Below, one piece after another: positions 39,508-48,985 of a stretch of DNA of 56,635 nt (its first letter is position 1; the number at the start of each line of letters is the position of its first letter). The notes beneath the pieces are model-generated. The model did not search any database. It saw only the letters and a program-made list of their open reading frames with translations, and was not told the DNA's origin. A program made the translations under genes and the position numbers. Source of the DNA: Bacteroidales bacterium UBA1199 (GTDB taxonomy: Bacteria; Bacteroidota; Bacteroidia; Bacteroidales; UBA932); NCBI GenBank assembly GCA_002309795.1, contig DBXZ01000063.1:19097-75731 (forward strand). Reading direction: 5' to 3'.

Positions 39508-42500
39508 ATGAACCGCTTACAGAGATATCTCATTCCCCTCTCCCTGCTGATTCTGCTGGCGGCTCCCCTCCGTGCGGTCGAACCCGACGGAGCGGATTTC
39601 CGCGAGCGGCTCGAATCGGCCCGAATGCTCTATAACAGCGGTGCCTATGCGGCTGCAGAACAGGCCTTCGGCGAACTCTCTGCCGCCATCGGCAGTACCT
39701 ACGCCCTGCGCCGTTCCGAACTGGAGGCCTACCGGGTACTCTGCGCGATCGCGATGGACCGCATCAACGCGGAGTGGATGGCGAAGGTTTTTGCGGAGAA
39801 CTATCCTACCGCCCCGGAACTCTCGATGGTCCGCTACGCGCTCGCGTCCCGCTTCTTCGACCGCGGTGAATACGAGAAGGCCCACGAATACTTCGAGGAC
39901 ATCAACAAGCACTATCTCTACAGCGAGTGGCGCACCGAATTCGAATTCAAGCGCTCCTTCTGCGACATGCGCACCGGCCACAACGACAAGGCCGCGGCCG
40001 GCTACGAGAGCATCATCAAGGAGCCGCTCTCCATCTACACCTACCCCAGCATCTACTACCTTGCCTATGTGCGCTACATGGACAAGGAGTTCGATACCGC
40101 CTTCGACCTCTTCCGCCGCGCGGCGGGTGATTCGCGCTTCCGCGTGATGTCCACCTACTACTGCGTGGAGTCCAAGTTCATGCGGGGCGACAACGCCTAT
40201 GTGGCCGAGGTGGGACCGACCATCATCGACGAGGTCGGAGCCGATCTGAAGCCGAACCTGGCCCGCATCGTGGCCGAGGCGCTCTTCTCGCTCAACCGCA
40301 ACGAGGAGGCGAGCCACTACCTGGAGGTCTACCGGAATTCCGGCGCAAAACTCTCGCGCAAGGACTACTACTTCTCGGGCATCCTCTCCTACGACCTCAA
40401 ATCCTACAAGGCCGCAGCCGAATCGTTCGAGAAGGTGGTGACCGTGCCGGATTCCCTCTCGCAGAACGCGTGGTATCACCTGGCCAACTGCTACCTGAAC
40501 CAGCGCAACCAGATTGCCGCGATGACCGCTTTCCAGTCGGCCGCCGCGCTCGACTTCGACCCGGCCATCCAGGAAGACGCTCTCTTCAACTACGCGAAGC
40601 TTTCGTTCGACGTCAACTCGGACATTTCGCAGTTCGACCAGTACATGCAGCGCTATCCCAAGAGCGGCCGCGACGATATCATCAACAACTACATCGCCGC
40701 CTCCTACCTGCGCGCCAAGGACTACGCTTCGGCGGTCGAGGCGCTGGACAAGGTGGTGAAGAAAGATCCCGAGACGGTCGTAAACCTGCAGCGGGCCTCC
40801 TACCTGCGCGCCATGCAGCAGATCCAGGCGGGCGCCTACCGTTCCGCCATCCCGATGCTGGAAACCTCGCTTGCCAATGCCAAATACGATCCTGCCCTGG
40901 GCAACCAGGCCTCCTACTGGATGGCCGAGTGTTTCTACCGGAACAACCGCTTCCAGGATGCGGCAAACATTTACACCCAACTGCTGGACCGTTCCGATTT
41001 CCGTCGCGGCAGCCAGGGCGGACTGACCCTTTACAACCTGGCTTACTGCCACTTCAAGGACGGTAAGTTCGCGGATGCACAGAAACGCTTTGCGGAATAC
41101 CTGGATACGCCCGAATCCCAGCTGTTCGACCGCGACGCGCGCACCCGTCTGGGCGACTCCTACTACATGCAGAACAACTACGCCGCCGCAGCCAAGGCCT
41201 ATGAGACGGTCTATACCAAATATAACACCTCGAGCGACATCTATCCGGCTTACCAGAGCGCCGTCTCCTACGGCCTGACCGGCAACGATGCCAAAAAGAT
41301 CGCCATCCTGCGCAGCGTGATCCGCCGCCACCGCAACGCCGCGCTCTATCCGCAGGCCCTCTTCGAACTGGGCCGGACCTACGTGCAGCGCGGCGAAAAC
41401 GAAGATGCCAGCGAGTGTTTCTTCACGCTGCTGGGCATGAAGGCCGACAGCTCCTACTACGCCAAGTCGCTGCTCGAGCTGGCCATGATCAGCTCCAACG
41501 CCGGCAAGTTCGACAAGGCCATCGACTACTACAAGACCGTAGTTTCCGAATGTCCGCACACGCAGGAGGCGCAGGACGCCATCTCCGGCATGGAGAGCAT
41601 CTACCAGACCCTGAACAAGCCGGAGGTATTCCTCTCCTGGCTGGACGAGATCGGCATGTCCAACATCAAGAGCGAGGACGAACGCGAGCAGATGCTCTTC
41701 GCCTCCGCCGAACAGCTGCACCAGAACGGCCGCCACACCTCGGCGATGTCCGCGTTGCAGTCCTTCCTTGCCGCCTACCCGGACGGACCGTATACGACCA
41801 GGGCTTGGTTCCTGCTCGCCGAATCGCTGCGCGCCACCAACCGCAAGGAAGCTGCGACCGATGCCTATATGAAGGCGATGAAGCGCGGTGACAATGAGGC
41901 GATTACTGAGGCTGCCACCGTGGCTTACGCCAGGATTTCCATGGAGCTCGAGCGCTACAGCCGTGCGGCCGCAGCCTACAGTTCCCTGATTGCGAATACG
42001 GACAATGCTAATCTGCGCCAGAATGCCCGCCTCGGCCGGCTTCGGGCTTATTTCCGTGCAAAGAAATACGACGACGCCATCAAAGACGGCGAGTTGCTGC
42101 TTGCCGACGAAACCGCTCCCACCGCCATGGCGCGCGAGGCCCGCTACATGCTGGCCAAATCCTACCGGGTCAAGGGCGACCGCCTGCAGGCGAAGCCGTT
42201 GCTGGAGGCCCTCTCGAGCGATTCATCAGACGCTTACGGTGCCGAGGCCAACTACCTTCAGGTGCTGGATGCCTTCAATGCCGGCGACTTCGTGGACGTG
42301 GAGAACCGCGTCTATGCCTTCTCCGATTCCGGCACGCCCCAGCTCTACTGGCTGGCCCGGAGTTTTATCATTCTGGGTGATGCATTCGCCGCCCGCGACG
42401 ATCTGGAGCAGGCAGAGGCCACCTGGCGGAGCGTACTCGACGGTTACACGCCCTCTTCGGACGACGACGATGTGCTGGACCAGGCCCGCGAGCGTATTGA

Positions 42501-42531
42501 AAAACTGATCAAACAGGAGGTCAAGGGATGA
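39508..42531 (+). CDS. Large exported tetratricopeptide repeat protein
   Basis: A 1007-residue protein with a signal peptide (about 1-22, ending PLRA) followed by TPR-type helical repeats along almost all its length. Repeats are recognisable from A/G-x-Y-x-x-A units such as RGEYEKAHEYFEDINKHY, NRFQDAANIYTQLL, QNNYAAAAKAYETVY and KKYDDAIKDGELLL. It is a periplasmic or outer-membrane-associated scaffold; no enzyme domain is visible. I use the ATG at 39508 because the promoter lies just upstream of it. The stop overlaps the start of the next gene (ATGA), a barrel protein, so the two probably work together. Confidence 0.85.
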   Translation: MNRLQRYLIPLSLLILLAAPLRAVEPDGADFRERLESARMLYNSGAYAAAEQAFGELSAAIGSTYALRRSELEAYRVLCAIAMDRINAEWMAKVFAENYPTAPELSMVRYALASRFFDRGEYEKAHEYFEDINKHYLYSEWRTEFEFKRSFCDMRTGHNDKAAAGYESIIKEPLSIYTYPSIYYLAYVRYMDKEFDTAFDLFRRAAGDSRFRVMSTYYCVESKFMRGDNAYVAEVGPTIIDEVGADLKPNLARIVAEALFSLNRNEEASHYLEVYRNSGAKLSRKDYYFSGILSYDLKSYKAAAESFEKVVTVPDSLSQNAWYHLANCYLNQRNQIAAMTAFQSAAALDFDPAIQEDALFNYAKLSFDVNSDISQFDQYMQRYPKSGRDDIINNYIAASYLRAKDYASAVEALDKVVKKDPETVVNLQRASYLRAMQQIQAGAYRSAIPMLETSLANAKYDPALGNQASYWMAECFYRNNRFQDAANIYTQLLDRSDFRRGSQGGLTLYNLAYCHFKDGKFADAQKRFAEYLDTPESQLFDRDARTRLGDSYYMQNNYAAAAKAYETVYTKYNTSSDIYPAYQSAVSYGLTGNDAKKIAILRSVIRRHRNAALYPQALFELGRTYVQRGENEDASECFFTLLGMKADSSYYAKSLLELAMISSNAGKFDKAIDYYKTVVSECPHTQEAQDAISGMESIYQTLNKPEVFLSWLDEIGMSNIKSEDEREQMLFASAEQLHQNGRHTSAMSALQSFLAAYPDGPYTTRAWFLLAESLRATNRKEAATDAYMKAMKRGDNEAITEAATVAYARISMELERYSRAAAAYSSLIANTDNANLRQNARLGRLRAYFRAKKYDDAIKDGELLLADETAPTAMAREARYMLAKSYRVKGDRLQAKPLLEALSSDSSDAYGAEANYLQVLDAFNAGDFVDVENRVYAFSDSGTPQLYWLARSFIILGDAFAARDDLEQAEATWRSVLDGYTPSSDDDDVLDQARERIEKLIKQEVKG

Positions 42532-44207
42532 AAAGAGCGCTGATGATTCTGGGCCTGCTGCTGGCCTGCACTGCTCCGCTGACGGCGCAGGGCTTCGACC
42601 CGACGGTCGAGGTCAGCCGCAGCTACGACGTCCGGCTGGGCGAGATCCACAAACCGGTACTGCCCCTGGAGGTTTCCGACACGCTGGCCCGTTTCGGCCA
42701 CACGACCGACTATTCGATCTTTGAAAAGCCCTATGGCAACCTCTACGAATTCACCCCGTACGATGCGTTGCGCATCAAGCCGATGGATCCCATCCGCCTG
42801 CCGCTGCTCTATGCGAGGGTCGGTCTTCAGATGCCCATTGCGCCGCTGGTGGACGTCCATCTGCAGAAGGCCACGAAGAAGGGAACCTATTTCAATATGG
42901 CACTTCACCACAACTCCTTCTTCGGAAGTGTGCAGGATGTGAAAGGGCTGGACCTGGCCATGCAGAACTCCGACAACGACGTGAGCGCCGATATGAAGTT
43001 CGTCTGGGCCACGGGTGAAGCGGGCGTCGGCGTAAGCTATAATTATGACAGCCGCTACACCCTCTCTTCGTCCGGTCAGAACGCGCGCAACGGCTACGGC
43101 AACCTGGGCGTGAAAGCCGGCCTGCGTTCCACGACGGAAAACGAGAATAACCTCTATTACGACTTCCGGTTCCGGTACGACCGCGGCCATTCCTCCTACC
43201 TGACCAGCGCGATGACCGACCGGCTCGCCGTGAACGAGGATGCTTTCTCGCTGAACGGATGGGTGGGTACGACCTTCGATATCCACCGCATCTACATCGA
43301 TATGTCCATCCGCCTGGCCAATTACTCAGGCGCCAAGGATTATACGACCGCGGTGGTGGCCTTCTCGCCCATCTACGAGTATTCCAGCAACCGTTTCGAA
43401 GGCAAGTTCGGCGTCAAGTTTGGCAACCGGTTCGGCCTGCAGGAATCCAAGGCGACCAAGGCGCCGGACGGCAACAACCTCAATGCGTTGAGCAACGTTT
43501 TCCCGGACATTGACGCCCGCTACGAAATCGTCCGCCGTTCGCTCTGGATCCACACCATTATCGGCGGCGGCTTCGACCTGAACGACTATGGCTTCCTGGC
43601 CGCCCAGGTGCCGCTGCTTTCGCCCAATACCCCCATGCTGATGGGATCCCGTCCGCTGGATCTGACCCTGGCGCTCGAAGGCGTGGTCTTCGGCCGCTTT
43701 GCGATGAACCTGACCGGCGGATTCGTGATGGAGCGCGGGCGGCCCGTGTTCGAGCCGGTGGTTCCTTCAGATAATTCTCCCGCCGAAATCAAACTGGGCT
43801 TCCTGAACGCCAATACCCTGACGGGCGGACTGGACGCCTTCTGGAAATCCTCCACCGTCACGACGGGCGGTGAGCTGCGTTTCTATCACTATTTCCCGCT
43901 GGCAGGCGAGCCGGCCGTCACCCAGCTGCCGAACGCCACCGGACGGCTCTATTTCCGTTACAACTGGCGGGAGCGTGTGATCGGGTCGCTCGACTACGAT
44001 TTCCGCAGCTCCGTCAGCGGCAGCACCTTCGGAGCCTGGACCGCGCCGTGGATCCACAACCTGGGCCTCACGGTCGATTACGTAGTAAACCGTCACTTCA
44101 CGCTCTACGGCAAGTTGAGCAACCTCTTCAACTGCCGGAACCAGTATGTGCCGTACTATATGGAGCCGGGCTTCAGCTTCGGTGGCGGTATCGCTTTGAT
44201 TTTCTAA
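42528..44207 (+). CDS. Outer-membrane beta-barrel protein paired with the TPR protein
   Basis: A 559-residue protein with a signal peptide (1-20, ending PLTAQG) and a sequence dominated by alternating polar/hydrophobic beta strands with aromatic girdles, such as RLYFRYNWRERVIGSLDYDF. It ends in Phe (GGGIALIF), the classical signal for outer-membrane insertion. There is no plug domain or TonB box. Translational overlap with the TPR gene suggests a two-part outer-membrane machine. The function is unknown to me. Confidence 0.78.
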   Translation: MKRALMILGLLLACTAPLTAQGFDPTVEVSRSYDVRLGEIHKPVLPLEVSDTLARFGHTTDYSIFEKPYGNLYEFTPYDALRIKPMDPIRLPLLYARVGLQMPIAPLVDVHLQKATKKGTYFNMALHHNSFFGSVQDVKGLDLAMQNSDNDVSADMKFVWATGEAGVGVSYNYDSRYTLSSSGQNARNGYGNLGVKAGLRSTTENENNLYYDFRFRYDRGHSSYLTSAMTDRLAVNEDAFSLNGWVGTTFDIHRIYIDMSIRLANYSGAKDYTTAVVAFSPIYEYSSNRFEGKFGVKFGNRFGLQESKATKAPDGNNLNALSNVFPDIDARYEIVRRSLWIHTIIGGGFDLNDYGFLAAQVPLLSPNTPMLMGSRPLDLTLALEGVVFGRFAMNLTGGFVMERGRPVFEPVVPSDNSPAEIKLGFLNANTLTGGLDAFWKSSTVTTGGELRFYHYFPLAGEPAVTQLPNATGRLYFRYNWRERVIGSLDYDFRSSVSGSTFGAWTAPWIHNLGLTVDYVVNRHFTLYGKLSNLFNCRNQYVPYYMEPGFSFGGGIALIF

Positions 44208-44225
44208 CATTTAAAATATATACCT

Positions 44226-44984
44226 ATGAGAAAAAAGATTGTAGCCGGAAACTGGAAGATGAACACCACCGTGGCAGAAGGCCTGGACCTGGCACGGGAA
44301 CTCGTTGCCCGCGAAGCTGAAATCCCCGCCGGGGTTAAACTGATCGTAGCCCCGCCGTTCACCCACCTGGTCTCCGTCGGTGAAGCCCTCAAGGGTTCGC
44401 CCATCGCGCTCTCCGCGCAGAACTGTGCCGATGAGCCGAAGGGTGCCTACACGGGCGAAGTTTCCGCTGCAATGCTCCGCAGTGCGGGTTGCCGCTACAC
44501 CATTCTCGGCCACTCCGAGCGCCGTCAGTACTACGGAGAAACGGCTGAAAAACTCATCAAAAAGATCCGTCTCGCCCTGGCCGAAGGCCTCGACGTTATC
44601 TACTGCGTGGGTGAAAACCTGGATCAGCGCAATGCGGGCGAACACTTCGTGGTCGTGGGAACCCAGATCCAGGATGTCCTCTTCGACCTGACGCCGGAAG
44701 AGTTCCGCCGGATCATCGTGGCTTACGAACCGGTCTGGGCCATCGGTACCGGCGTGACCGCCACGGCTGAGCAGGCACAGGAGATCCATGCGTTCATCCG
44801 CCACTTCCTGGCCGACCGTTTCGGCATTGCGGAAGCCGAGGCGACCACCATCCTCTACGGCGGCAGCTGCAAGCCCTCCAACGCGGCAGAGCTCTTCGCG
44901 TGCCCCGATATCGACGGTGGCCTGATTGGCGGTGCTGCCCTCAAGGCAGACGACTTCCTGGCAATCGCCAAAGCGCGCGGCTAG
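44226..44984 (+). CDS. tpiA: Triosephosphate isomerase
   Basis: Interconverts dihydroxyacetone phosphate and glyceraldehyde 3-phosphate in glycolysis. The 252-residue length is normal. [14 protein letters not shown] carries the N-terminal Asn and Lys, the electrophilic histidine is in [11 protein letters not shown] near 98, the catalytic glutamate is in [11 protein letters not shown] near 170, and the phosphate loop is in [11 protein letters not shown]. The TAG stop codon forms the loop of the terminator hairpin that ends at the tRNA-Leu gene. Confidence 0.97.
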   Translation: MRKKIVAGNWKMNTTVAEGLDLARELVAREAEIPAGVKLIVAPPFTHLVSVGEALKGSPIALSAQNCADEPKGAYTGEVSAAMLRSAGCRYTILGHSERRQYYGETAEKLIKKIRLALAEGLDVIYCVGENLDQRNAGEHFVVVGTQIQDVLFDLTPEEFRRIIVAYEPVWAIGTGVTATAEQAQEIHAFIRHFLADRFGIAEAEATTILYGGSCKPSNAAELFACPDIDGGLIGGAALKADDFLAIAKARG

Positions 44985-44997
44985 CGCCGCGCTTTTT
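44970..44997 (+). terminator. Terminator overlapping the tpiA stop codon
   Basis: Stem AAAGCGC/GCGCTTT continued by GGC/GCC after a two-base bulge, with loop TAGC containing the tpiA stop codon, then a run of five Ts at 44993-44997. The first base of tRNA-Leu follows directly. Confidence 0.7.
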
Positions 44998-45079
44998 GCG
45001 GGTGTGTTGTAATTGGTAGCCAAGCCAGACTTAGGATCTGGTGCCGAAAGGCGTAAGGGTTCGAGTCCCTTCATCCGCA
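44998..45079 (+). tRNA. tRNA-Leu(UAG)
   Basis: An 82-nt class II tRNA. The acceptor GCGGGTG pairs with CATCCGC (one G-T), discriminator A. The anticodon loop CTTAGGA has TAG at 45032-45034. A variable arm and the T arm GGTTCGAGTCC follow. CCA is not encoded. No separate promoter is seen between tpiA and the tRNA. Confidence 0.94.
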
Positions 45080-45089
45080 CTCGTATTGA

Positions 45090-45106
45090 CTGGGGCAATG
45101 CCCCAG
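45090..45106 (+). repeat. 7-bp hairpin after tRNA-Leu
   Basis: CTGGGGC-AAT-GCCCCAG, a perfect stem with three-base loop and no T-run. It could help tRNA 3' processing or be part of a two-stage termination region with the hairpin at 45160. The rest of the stretch 45107-45159 shows only weaker inverted repeats. Confidence 0.5.
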
Positions 45107-45159
45107 ACCCCCCGCTCCGCGCTTGCTATTCCACAAGCCGGCGCTGCTCGCGTTCCGCT

Positions 45160-45179
45160 AGCGCCTGATGGCGCTTTTT
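45160..45179 (+). terminator. Rho-independent terminator of tRNA-Leu
   Basis: AGCGCC-TGAT-GGCGCT followed by a T-run to 45179. A perfect 6-bp stem with a four-base loop. Confidence 0.8.
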
Positions 45180-45269
45180 GGAGTTTTGCGGTACATCTTT
45201 GGCAAAAAATTTGCATATTTGCGCCTTTGAAAATAGACTTTTATCAAACCCAAATAATTAATTATCAAA

Positions 45270-45668
45270 ATGAAAAAGTTTTTTGCAATTGCTCTTGCCC
45301 TTGTTATGGGTCTTAGCATGACTTCCTGCTCCCTTTCCCCGAGCGGCGAAGGTAAGGCTACTTACAAATTTGAGTTTGGTGAGACCATCAACGCTCAGAC
45401 GCTGACCAAGGTCGCTATCCAGGCTGCATTTATCGGCGAACTCTCCGCTATCAAAGATGCCAGCACGGTTGGCCTCGACGCAGTGGAACTCACCGGTGAC
45501 TATGCAACCAACGACGATCTCGCTGTCGCAGCTTGCCAAGCAGCAGAGAAGGAATGCAAGAAGTTGGATTATGACAAGAATGACTCCTACAAGGTAGTCA
45601 TTACCGTCACCTACGAGACCGGCAAGAGCCGTACGCTCTACAAGTGCACCCTCAAGGAGATCAAATAA
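45270..45668 (+). CDS. Small lipoprotein of unknown function (132 aa)
   Basis: Not recognised. The signal peptide is MKKFFAIALALVMGLSMTSC, with Cys20 as the likely lipidation site. The mature part has a beta-strand start (KATYKFEFGE), a helical middle with several Lys/Glu and one extra cysteine, and a final strand set (YKVVITVTYETGKSRTLYKC) with another cysteine. A terminator follows. Its upstream region is AT-rich; a near-consensus CATATTTG at 45214-45221 may be the -7 box. It appears monocistronic. Confidence 0.75.
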   Translation: MKKFFAIALALVMGLSMTSCSLSPSGEGKATYKFEFGETINAQTLTKVAIQAAFIGELSAIKDASTVGLDAVELTGDYATNDDLAVAACQAAEKECKKLDYDKNDSYKVVITVTYETGKSRTLYKCTLKEIK

Positions 45669-45691
45669 GTTTCCTGAGATTGCATCAATAG

Positions 45692-45721
45692 AAGCGTCGC
45701 CCTTCCCGGCGGCGCTTTTTG
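45692..45721 (+). terminator. Terminator of the small lipoprotein gene
   Basis: A 10-bp stem (AAGCGTCGCC/GGCGGCGCTT, one G-T pair) with a six-base loop, then Ts to 45720. Its T-run overlaps the -33 element of the polA promoter. Confidence 0.8.
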
Positions 45722-45747
45722 TTTCGCAAGGAAAAGTATTACCTTTG
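45718..45747 (+). promoter_or_regulatory. Promoter of polA
   Basis: -33 TTTG at 45718-45721 and -7 TACCTTTG at 45740-45747, with an 18-bp spacer. The predicted start is near 45754, the A of an upstream in-frame ATG, so the ATG at 45772 is the better gene start. Confidence 0.78.
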
Positions 45748-45771
45748 CATTAAATGCCGCAATCCGCACCG

Positions 45772-48453
45772 ATGAACAGACTCTTCCTCATAGACGGCCA
45801 CGCCCTGATTTTCAGGATGTACTATGCATTCCTGCGGCGGCCGATGATCAACTCGAAAGGGGAGGATACCTCCATCCTGTTCGGATTCACGAAGTTCCTG
45901 CTTGAACTCATCCGCCGCGAGCAGCCCACGCACATGGCGGTGATGTTCGATCCGCACGCCAAAACCTTCCGCCACGAGCTCTGCCCCGACTACAAGGCCA
46001 ACCGCGCCGCGGCGCCCGAACTGGTGCACGCCGCCCTGGAGCCGTTGCAGCAGATCATGGAGGCGTTGAAGATTCCGGTGCTGATGAAGCCCGGCTTCGA
46101 GGCGGACGACGTGATCGGATCGGTGGCCACGCGCGAGGCGCTGCACGGCTTCGAGGTCTATATGGTGACGCCCGACAAGGATCTGGGACAGATTATCGAC
46201 GACCATATCTACCAGTACAAACCCGGCAAGAGCGGCGCCGATTCCGAACTCTTCGACAAGTCGCGCCTCTGCGAGACCTACGGCATCTCCGACCCCAAAC
46301 ACATCATCGACATCCTCACCCTCTGGGGCGACGCCTCCGACAATATCAAGGGCGTGCCCGGCGTAGGGGAGATCGGTGCCCGCAAGCTGGTATCGAAATA
46401 CGGCACCGTAGAGAATATCTACGCCCATATCGGCGAACTGACCCCGCGCCTGCAGGAATCCCTGCGCACCGCGGAACCCTATATCCGGCTGAGCAAGAAA
46501 CTCGCCACCATCCGCACCGACGTCGAAATCGACTATTCGGAGCAGGATCTCCGCATGAAGGCCACCTATACCCCTGCCGTCGCGGAGCTTTTCAACCACT
46601 ACGAATTCAATTCGCTCAAGGGCCTGCTCCCGACCGAGGAGGGATTCACGGCACCCGAGCTGGAGCCGCAGAAAGAGGCGCTGGATTGCGCGGAACTTGC
46701 CCCCGAAGCCATGGTCGCCGCCGTACAGGAGGCCGGCCGTTGCGCAATTGCCGCCCGCAAGAGCCCGCTGGCCTTTGAACCTCTGCAGGTAGTCGTCGGC
46801 TGCGGCACGAACTATACGGTTTTCGACGCGGGTTCGCTGGAGCTCCGCCGGCTGATGACCGATCCGGGCATCGTCAAATGCGGATTCGACCTGAAGCGCA
46901 CGCTGCTGCTCTTCCTGGAGAACCATGTAGATTGGGCCGGGGAGCTGCACGACGTGGAGCTGATGCACTACCTGCTCAACCCCGAGCGGCCGCACAAACT
47001 GGAAATCCTGGCCGATTCCTATCTGAACGTCGATCTCGAGGCCTCCGCGAAACCGGTGGCCGAAACGCCTGCCCAGCCCGCTCCGCAGCTGGATCTCTTC
47101 TCCGCACCGGCAGAAGCGCCGCAGAGCGCGCCGGCAGAAGATCCGCTCCGTCTCCCGCGCGAGGTGGCGGCTCTCTACGCCCTCTCACCGCTGCTGCGCA
47201 TCGAATTGCGCGAACAGAACCTCTGGGACCTCTACACCCGGGTGGAGATGCCGCTGATCGAGGTGCTCGCCGACATGGAACACACCGGGGTCCGCGTAGA
47301 TCCGGAGCCCCTGCGGGAATACTCCGCGCAACTGGGTGTGGAGCTTGCGCAGATCGAGGCGCAGGCCCGCGAACTCTGCGGAGAGCCGGTGCTGAATCTG
47401 GCTTCGCCGCGCCAGGTGGGCCAGGTGATCTTTGAAAAGCTGGCGCTCGACCCCAAGGTCAAGAAGGGCCGCCGCGGCGACTATCCCACCGACGAAGAGA
47501 CCCTCTCCGAGTTGAAAGACCGCCATCCTTTCGTGGGAATGGTGCTCGAATACCGGGCGCTCAGGAAGCTGATTTCCACCTATCTGGATCCGCTGCCGTC
47601 GCTCATCAACCCGCGTACCGGCCGCATCCATACCACCTTCAACCAGGCCCTGACCGCTACCGGCCGCCTGAGCTCCGTCAAGCCGAACCTGCAGAACATC
47701 CCCATCCGCACCGCCCGCGGCCGCGAGATCCGCAAGGCCTTCGTGAGCGGTTCGCCCAACGGCTATATCGTCTCCGCCGACTATTCGCAGATCGAGCTCC
47801 GGCTGATGGCTGAACTGAGCGGCGATCCGGCGCTGGTGGAGGGTTTCAACCACGGGGCCGACATCCACGCCGACACCGCTTCGCGCATCTACGGCGTGCC
47901 GCTCGCCGAGGTTACCCCGCAGCAGCGGCGCCAGGCCAAGGTGGCGAACTTCGGCATCATCTACGGCATCTCGGCATTCGGCCTGGCCCAGCGGATGGAA
48001 ATTTCGCGCAGCGAGGCGAAAGCCTTTATAGAACAATACTTTACCCACTATCCCAAGGTGCGTTCCTACATGGACCGCGTGGTGGAAGAGGCGCGTAGCC
48101 GGGGATACGTGGAAACCCTGTTCGGCCGCAAACGGTTCCTGCCCGATCTTGCCTCCAGGAATCCGGCCGTCCGCGCGCTGGCGGAACGCAACGCCATCAA
48201 CGCCCCCATCCAGGGCACGGCGGCCGACATCATCAAGAAAGCGATGATCAGCGTCTATCGCGGACTCAAAGAGCGCGGCCTGCGCAGCAAGATGGTCCTC
48301 CAGGTCCACGACGAACTGGTGCTGGACGTGGCGGCCGACGAACTGCAGGCCGTGATGGAACTGGTCAAACAGGAAATGGAGGCGGTATGCAGCCTCTCGA
48401 TTCCGCTTACCGCGGAGTGCAATTATGGAAAGAACTGGCTCGAAGCGCACTAA
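45772..48453 (+). CDS. polA: DNA polymerase I (proofreading domain degenerate)
   Basis: Gap-filling and Okazaki-fragment repair polymerase, 893 residues. The N-terminal 5'-3' exonuclease has FLIDGHALIFRMYYAF, YKANRAAAPELV and EADDVIGSVA. The middle 3'-5' exonuclease region (about 300-420) lacks the DxE motif I: the position reads CAIAARKSPLAF, and only the later aspartate in LHDVELMHYLLNP is kept. The polymerase domain is intact: SADYSQIELR (motif A), RRQAKVANFGIIYG (motif B), LQVHDELVLDV (motif C). I infer no proofreading. A Pro/Ala-rich linker lies near 435-460. The sigma factor gene overlaps its end by 29 bases. Confidence 0.95.
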   Translation: MNRLFLIDGHALIFRMYYAFLRRPMINSKGEDTSILFGFTKFLLELIRREQPTHMAVMFDPHAKTFRHELCPDYKANRAAAPELVHAALEPLQQIMEALKIPVLMKPGFEADDVIGSVATREALHGFEVYMVTPDKDLGQIIDDHIYQYKPGKSGADSELFDKSRLCETYGISDPKHIIDILTLWGDASDNIKGVPGVGEIGARKLVSKYGTVENIYAHIGELTPRLQESLRTAEPYIRLSKKLATIRTDVEIDYSEQDLRMKATYTPAVAELFNHYEFNSLKGLLPTEEGFTAPELEPQKEALDCAELAPEAMVAAVQEAGRCAIAARKSPLAFEPLQVVVGCGTNYTVFDAGSLELRRLMTDPGIVKCGFDLKRTLLLFLENHVDWAGELHDVELMHYLLNPERPHKLEILADSYLNVDLEASAKPVAETPAQPAPQLDLFSAPAEAPQSAPAEDPLRLPREVAALYALSPLLRIELREQNLWDLYTRVEMPLIEVLADMEHTGVRVDPEPLREYSAQLGVELAQIEAQARELCGEPVLNLASPRQVGQVIFEKLALDPKVKKGRRGDYPTDEETLSELKDRHPFVGMVLEYRALRKLISTYLDPLPSLINPRTGRIHTTFNQALTATGRLSSVKPNLQNIPIRTARGREIRKAFVSGSPNGYIVSADYSQIELRLMAELSGDPALVEGFNHGADIHADTASRIYGVPLAEVTPQQRRQAKVANFGIIYGISAFGLAQRMEISRSEAKAFIEQYFTHYPKVRSYMDRVVEEARSRGYVETLFGRKRFLPDLASRNPAVRALAERNAINAPIQGTAADIIKKAMISVYRGLKERGLRSKMVLQVHDELVLDVAADELQAVMELVKQEMEAVCSLSIPLTAECNYGKNWLEAH

Positions 48454-48985
48454 ACTCTCCGACCGCGAACTGATCGCGCAGGCCCTTGAAGGAGATCAGG
48501 GGGCGCTGACCGCATTGCTCGACCGGTACCGCGGGCCGCTGATCGCCCACCTGATGGGTTATGTCCGCGTGGTGGAAGATGCGGAAGATATCTGCCAGAA
48601 GAGCTTCCTGAAGGTCTACATGAACATTGACAGGTACGATCCTTCGTACGCCTTCTCCACCTGGCTCTACAACATTGCCCGCAACGAGGCGGTGGATCAT
48701 CTGCGCCGCAAGAGCAATTCGATCGCTCCGCTGCTGGTGGAGCAGGAGGGGGACGCCGCGGAGGTGGCCGGTGCCGACAATCCTGAAGAGAAGATCATCC
48801 TGGACCAGGCCATCGCCAAGTCGCTCGAAAACCTCGCCCGCCTGCCGGAAACCTACCGCCAGGTGGCGGAGCTGCGCTTCCTGCGCGACCTCTCCTACGA
48901 AGACATCGCCCGTATCCTTTCGCTCCCGATGGGAACGGTCAAGACGCGCATCCGCCGCGCCCGCAAACTGCTGATGGACGAATGA
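48425..48985 (+). CDS. ECF-type RNA polymerase sigma factor
   Basis: A 186-residue sigma-70 family protein with only regions 2 and 4. Region 2 (about 22-96) includes EDAEDICQKSFLKVYMNI and FSTWLYNIARNEAVDHLRR. Region 4 (about 130-182) includes RQVAELRFLRDLSYEDIARI and MGTVKTRIRRARKLL, the helix-turn-helix. No anti-sigma factor adjoins; instead rsmG starts in its stop codon (ATGA). It overlaps polA by 29 bases. The regulon cannot be told. Confidence 0.92.
   Translation: MERTGSKRTKLSDRELIAQALEGDQGALTALLDRYRGPLIAHLMGYVRVVEDAEDICQKSFLKVYMNIDRYDPSYAFSTWLYNIARNEAVDHLRRKSNSIAPLLVEQEGDAAEVAGADNPEEKIILDQAIAKSLENLARLPETYRQVAELRFLRDLSYEDIARILSLPMGTVKTRIRRARKLLMDE

Noticed and set aside
45031..45216. 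A minus-strand frame over tRNA-Leu
   Set aside because: It covers the tRNA and its terminator in antisense; a typical tRNA shadow frame.
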